Assembly (NCBI GenBank): GCA_904501685.1
Contig: CAJGBX010000045.1
Location: 1 to 9,830, forward strand
Source of the DNA: Clostridiaceae bacterium
GTDB lineage: Bacteria; Bacillota; Clostridia; Oscillospirales; Acutalibacteraceae
Direction of reading: 5' to 3'
Length of the DNA: 9,830 nucleotides
Shown here: positions 6,667-9,830 of the stretch, in pieces
Position numbering within the stretch: the stretch's first letter is position 1
Layout: each line of letters opens with the position of its first letter
Notes under the pieces: model-generated
The model's database searches: none
What the model saw: only the letters and a program-made list of their open reading frames with translations
What the model was told of the DNA's origin: nothing
Translations under genes and position numbers: made by a program

Positions 6667-7815
6667 ATGAATCGCTATTTCCATAGGGATAATCCTTTGT
6701 ATTTTGTTTTCCCCATTAATGGGGATTGTATTAATGAAAATGATGGACGTGTAGAAGGGGATACTCTCTTTCTACCTGTCATTATCAATGCTCCTGAGGG
6801 TAAGACTATAACTGTCAATGGTGTTGAGGCAACATATGTTGACGGAAAATATAAAGCAGAGGTTGGTGTTGTGGGTTACCGTACAACGTTTGTGGCTACA
6901 GACGGGGAAAGTAGTGATACCATTGCTGTTTATCGTCTGCCTAATGTAATGAAGAAATACCGTTTATCATCGGACGATAATATTTTGTTCCTTGCTGACC
7001 TTAATGCTCATAAGGACGAGTACACCTCGATTTTCGACAACCCTTATTTGGCATTATATAAAAAGGCTCACGACCTTTACGGTGCAAAGGTTCATTTGAA
7101 TCTTTTCTATGCTTTTGATCCTAAGGATGGCGGATTTTCAAGTGACAGAGAGTATTTTGACCTTTCTATGATGACCGACCGTTACAAAGCAGAGTTTCAG
7201 GCTAATGCCGATTGGCTTAATCTGGCATTCCACGCATATAAAGCAATGCCGTATAAGCCGTATCAATTTGCTACAGCTGAGCAGATTACAGAGGATTGTG
7301 TAAAGGTCTGTAAAGAAATTATTCGCTTTGCCGGTGAAGAGTGCCTGAGTGATGCTACTACTATTCACTGGGGTGAGACGAGTGTTCCTGCACTTAGAGC
7401 GTTAAGAACGCTAGGATTCCGTAACCTTGCCGGATACTTTGAAAAATATGCCAATGGTGACCCCATGGTTGCTTATCACACAAGCGGGGAATTAACAGAC
7501 CATATCGGACGTCGTGATTTCTGGTACGACACAAACGAGGATATAATGTTTACTCGTATTGACTGTGTGCTTAACAGATTTACACTTGAAAAGGTACAGG
7601 CGGTTGTGCAGGAGGCTATTGATACTCCTACTAAGGGCGGATTTATATCGGTTATGATACATGAGCAGTATTTTTATGAGGACTATGCTCATTATCTGCC
7701 TGACTTTGAGGAAAGAGTTTTGAGTGTTTGCCGTAATCTACATGAATCGGGATATACCGGCTCTCAAATCTGTGAGGCTACTGATGAGCCTCATTTGGCA
7801 GAGTCTTTTAAATAA
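6667..7815 (+). CDS. Ig-like domain plus NodB/polysaccharide-deacetylase-like barrel protein
   Basis: 382 residues with a strong GGAGGGG site (6655-6661) fixing the ATG, and no signal peptide. Residues about 30-92 form a short beta-sandwich (repeated strand patterns, KTITVNGVEATYVDGKY, then a turn and AVYRLPN), like a bacterial Ig-type domain. From about residue 100 comes an alpha/beta domain resembling NodB-type deacetylase barrels: DDNILFLADLNAH (103-115), SIFDNPYLALYKKAHDLYGA (121-140), ADWLNLAFHAY (181-191), TTIHWGE (231-237) and VMIHEQYFY (329-337). Possible metal or catalytic residues are D111, H189, H234 and H332/E333. The classical D-D and H-x-x-x-H NodB motifs are not seen, so activity is uncertain: it could be a sugar deacetylase, another hydrolase of the same fold, or non-catalytic. 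It lies 45 nt after the glycosidase gene, so a role on the same glycan is likely. Confidence 0.6.
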   Translation: MNRYFHRDNPLYFVFPINGDCINENDGRVEGDTLFLPVIINAPEGKTITVNGVEATYVDGKYKAEVGVVGYRTTFVATDGESSDTIAVYRLPNVMKKYRLSSDDNILFLADLNAHKDEYTSIFDNPYLALYKKAHDLYGAKVHLNLFYAFDPKDGGFSSDREYFDLSMMTDRYKAEFQANADWLNLAFHAYKAMPYKPYQFATAEQITEDCVKVCKEIIRFAGEECLSDATTIHWGETSVPALRALRTLGFRNLAGYFEKYANGDPMVAYHTSGELTDHIGRRDFWYDTNEDIMFTRIDCVLNRFTLEKVQAVVQEAIDTPTKGGFISVMIHEQYFYEDYAHYLPDFEERVLSVCRNLHESGYTGSQICEATDEPHLAESFK

Positions 7816-7821
7816 TTAAAG

Positions 7822-7867
7822 AACTGAAATTTAAGAACGTTTTATATTGCAGCTGGTTTTTTCAGTT
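7822..7867. repeat. Inverted repeat in the spacer before the GH20-like gene
   Basis: AACTGAAA (7822-7829) and TTTCAGTT (7860-7867) are perfect 8-base inverted repeats separated by 30 bases. An outer pair, AAAGAAC (7818-7824) and GTTCTTT (7879-7885), could form a competing stem that overlaps the first arm. The stems are AT-rich and no clean T tract follows, so this is not a convincing terminator. It may be a leader structure or chance. Confidence 0.25.
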
Positions 7868-7889
7868 GTGTTGCATTTGTTCTTTTCTT

Positions 7890-7895
7890 AGGAGG
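7890..7895 (+). promoter_or_regulatory. Ribosome binding site of the GH20-like gene
   Basis: AGGAGG, a full consensus site, stands 4 nt before the ATG at 7900 and 10 nt before a second in-frame ATG at 7906. Both starts are workable. The first is used here because it is the longer frame. Confidence 0.55.
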
Positions 7896-7899
7896 CATA

Positions 7900-9830
7900 A
7901 TGAAAATGAACATTAAGGAACGAATTTTGCCATATCCTAGAAGCATTAATCTTTTAGGTGGTGAGCTTTCGGTAAAACCGCAGTCAGGTGTTGCCGCAGG
8001 AGAATGGTTTCCTCTGTTAAACCATATTTTCAAATCTTATTTTGTTAAAGGTAACAACGGCGAAGCAGCCGTAGTTACCTTGGCAATAGACGATAAATTG
8101 ATAAGCGGCGGCTATCGTATTATCATTAAGGATAAGATTGAGGTTTTCGGTGCTGATACTAACGGTATTGCATCTGCACTGTGGACACTTGAGGCTTTGG
8201 GTGAGTGCAAGGATAATGCACTTTCGTTCCCTTGCTGTACTATAGAGGATTCACCTTATAAGGAGTTTCGCGGTGTGCATTTTTATTTACCGCCGTCCTA
8301 TGGTATTGATGAATTTTGCCGTATTTTGGATGCTATTTCCTCTTTGAAGTATAATGCGATTATTTTGGAAACCGGCGGTGCCGTAGAATTTGATTCTCAT
8401 CCCGAGGTTAATGCTGCTTGGCGTAAATTCTGCCGAGAAGCGAGAGAGTATCCCGGCGGTCCTCAGGGACTGCAGGGCTCCGAGGCCTATTGGAAGGATT
8501 CTACCCATGTTGAAATGGCTAATTCCGACTGCTTGACAAAGGCCGAACTGAAACGCATTGCCGACCACTGTGCTTTGTTGGGATTGGAGCTTATTCCGGA
8601 AATTCAGGCATTAAGTCACGCGTATTATCTGACATTGGCACACCGTGAGATTGCCGAGCGTCCTTATGAGCGTTGGCCTGATACCTATTGTCCTTCATGT
8701 GAGGACAGTTATACGCTTTATTTTGACCTTGCTGAGGAACTTTTGGAACTTTTGAAACCCAAACGTGTATCTATAGGTCATGATGAGGTACGTGTGTTGG
8801 GTGAGTGTCCTAAGTGCCGTAATAAGTCCGGTCATACACTTTTGGCAGAGGATGTTAATCGTCTGTATAGCTTCTATGAGGAGCGAGGCGTCGGCGTTAT
8901 GATGTGGGGCGAAAAGCTACAGCCTAGAGGTGGCGCTGAGATTCCGAAAAGAATTGATAAATACGGACGTAAGTATTCCATGCCGGCAACATATGAAGCA
9001 GCCGATATGATTTCAAAGGATATCCTGATGCTTGACTGGCAGTATATGACTGAACCTGATACTGAGGTCTTTTTCGGTAAAAAAGGCTTTAATGAAATTT
9101 TCGGTAATTTTTGCGGTTCTACCGTTGCGGATTGGGAACGCCGTTCGTCGGCTCCTAATGTACTCGGCGCTGAGGTTTCAACCTGGTGTGTTCCTATGGA
9201 ATATGAGGTTGGCTATAACGGTTGGTTTGATGAGTTTGTGTATTCGTCACTTCTGCTTTGGTATCCGGATTATACCGATGCCAAGCGTGATGAGTTCCGT
9301 CAGCTGACTAATGCTTATATGCCTAAATTAAAAGAGAGAATCAGCGGTAAGGGTAACTTTAACGGTGCACTTGACAGTCTTGCAGAATTATCTGTGGAAA
9401 ATATTGTCGATAGTGCTGATATTCAGTACACCGGCGGTACGGTTGATGAGGATACTGCAGCTGCATTGTTAAAGGGCGGCTTAAAGGGAGGCTCGACCTT
9501 TACACTTAACGGCGAAGCTGATACACTCGTTTTCTTCCATGCCGCAGATCCAATGTCGCAAAGACGCACAATGTCCTGGGCCTTCCTTGATAGGGGAGCA
9601 CGTATTCCTGCACGCTATGCGGTAGATTTTGAGGACGGTATGTGCGTCACTTTTGATGCAGAGCTTGGTATGAATCTGGGTGCATTTGTATCTGATGATT
9701 CGGTTATACGTCCGACTATGAAAAATCTGTCGATAGCTGAAATTGATGACCTGGAGGCAGGCTCGGATGAGGTGTTGGCACCTGCATACGAGAATGTGGA
9801 TGCATGGCGCGGTGCTGCACTTTATTTCAC
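7900..9830 (+). CDS. GH20-like beta-N-acetylhexosaminidase relative (3'-truncated by window end)
   Basis: The frame is open from ATG 7900 to the last base, giving 643 visible residues. There is no signal peptide. Residues 1-118 look like the GH20b alpha+beta domain: GYRIIIKDKIEVFGAD, then GIASALWTLEAL. The barrel begins with EFRGVHFYLPP (122-132), the equivalent of the family's R-G-x-H-L-D, and SLKYNAIILE (148-157). It continues with ELIPEIQALSHAYYL (230-244), IGHDEV (292-297) with the Asp-Glu pair D295/E296 expected for substrate-assisted catalysis, MMWGEK (334-339) and LDWQY (378-382). From about residue 500 a beta-rich C-terminal domain follows. GH20 enzymes release terminal beta-GlcNAc or beta-GalNAc. 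CPSC (264-267) and CPKC (303-306) could together bind a metal. The usual Asp of R-G-x-H-L-D is replaced (HFYLPP), so this is a divergent member with uncertain substrate. Confidence 0.75.
   Translation, partial: MKMNIKERILPYPRSINLLGGELSVKPQSGVAAGEWFPLLNHIFKSYFVKGNNGEAAVVTLAIDDKLISGGYRIIIKDKIEVFGADTNGIASALWTLEALGECKDNALSFPCCTIEDSPYKEFRGVHFYLPPSYGIDEFCRILDAISSLKYNAIILETGGAVEFDSHPEVNAAWRKFCREAREYPGGPQGLQGSEAYWKDSTHVEMANSDCLTKAELKRIADHCALLGLELIPEIQALSHAYYLTLAHREIAERPYERWPDTYCPSCEDSYTLYFDLAEELLELLKPKRVSIGHDEVRVLGECPKCRNKSGHTLLAEDVNRLYSFYEERGVGVMMWGEKLQPRGGAEIPKRIDKYGRKYSMPATYEAADMISKDILMLDWQYMTEPDTEVFFGKKGFNEIFGNFCGSTVADWERRSSAPNVLGAEVSTWCVPMEYEVGYNGWFDEFVYSSLLLWYPDYTDAKRDEFRQLTNAYMPKLKERISGKGNFNGALDSLAELSVENIVDSADIQYTGGTVDEDTAAALLKGGLKGGSTFTLNGEADTLVFFHAADPMSQRRTMSWAFLDRGARIPARYAVDFEDGMCVTFDAELGMNLGAFVSDDSVIRPTMKNLSIAEIDDLEAGSDEVLAPAYENVDAWRGAALYF

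Noticed and set aside
7842..8033. Minus-strand 63-residue ORF across the spacer and start of the GH20-like gene
   Set aside because: It overlaps the consensus ribosome binding site and start of a clear coding gene and has no similarity pattern.
9092..9307. Plus-strand 71-residue ORF
   Set aside because: Out-of-frame shadow inside the GH20-like reading frame, which continues uninterrupted through this region.

Overview
The window is a co-directional, tightly packed stretch (all genes on the + strand, gaps of about 45-85 nt) from what looks like an anaerobic, gut-type member of the Bacillota, probably Clostridia. The reasons are strong GGAGG-type ribosome binding sites before most genes, AT-rich spacers, moderate-GC coding sequence, and cysteine-rich soluble enzymes with no signal peptides, as expected for reducing cytoplasm. 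Genus cannot be decided from the sequence alone.

Layout: (1) 1-522, the 3' end of an EamA/DMT-type membrane transporter gene that begins upstream of the window. (2) 523-604, a spacer with a near-perfect 22-bp palindrome that may be an operator. (3) 605-1894, an FAD-dependent oxidoreductase of the FAD_oxidored (PF12831-like) type. (4) 1949-4957, a large GH95-like (alpha/alpha)6-barrel glycosidase with an additional C-terminal beta domain resembling the one in rhamnogalacturonan acetylesterases and beta-agarases. (5) 5014-6621, a compact clan GH-D (GH27/GH36-like) glycosidase. (6) 6667-7815, a protein with an N-terminal Ig-like domain and a C-terminal domain that looks like a NodB/polysaccharide-deacetylase-type barrel. 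(7) 7900 to the end of the window, a GH20-like beta-hexosaminidase relative that is still open at base 9830 and so is 3'-truncated.

Taken together, genes 3-7 look like one operon for taking apart a branched oligosaccharide inside the cell. A GH95-like enzyme could remove alpha-L-fucose or alpha-L-galactose type caps, a GH36/27-like enzyme alpha-galactose or alpha-GalNAc type residues, and a GH20-like enzyme beta-HexNAc. The NodB-like protein and the flavoenzyme could remove or change substituents, or oxidise a released sugar. Host mucin or blood-group-type glycans and pectic side chains both fit; the sequence does not decide between them. No uptake transporter for such a substrate is in the window; it may lie downstream. 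Several enzymes deviate from their family signatures at catalytic positions, so annotation by family name alone would probably mislead about substrate.

No tRNA, rRNA, CRISPR array, insertion sequence, phage gene or GC-rich terminator was recognised.
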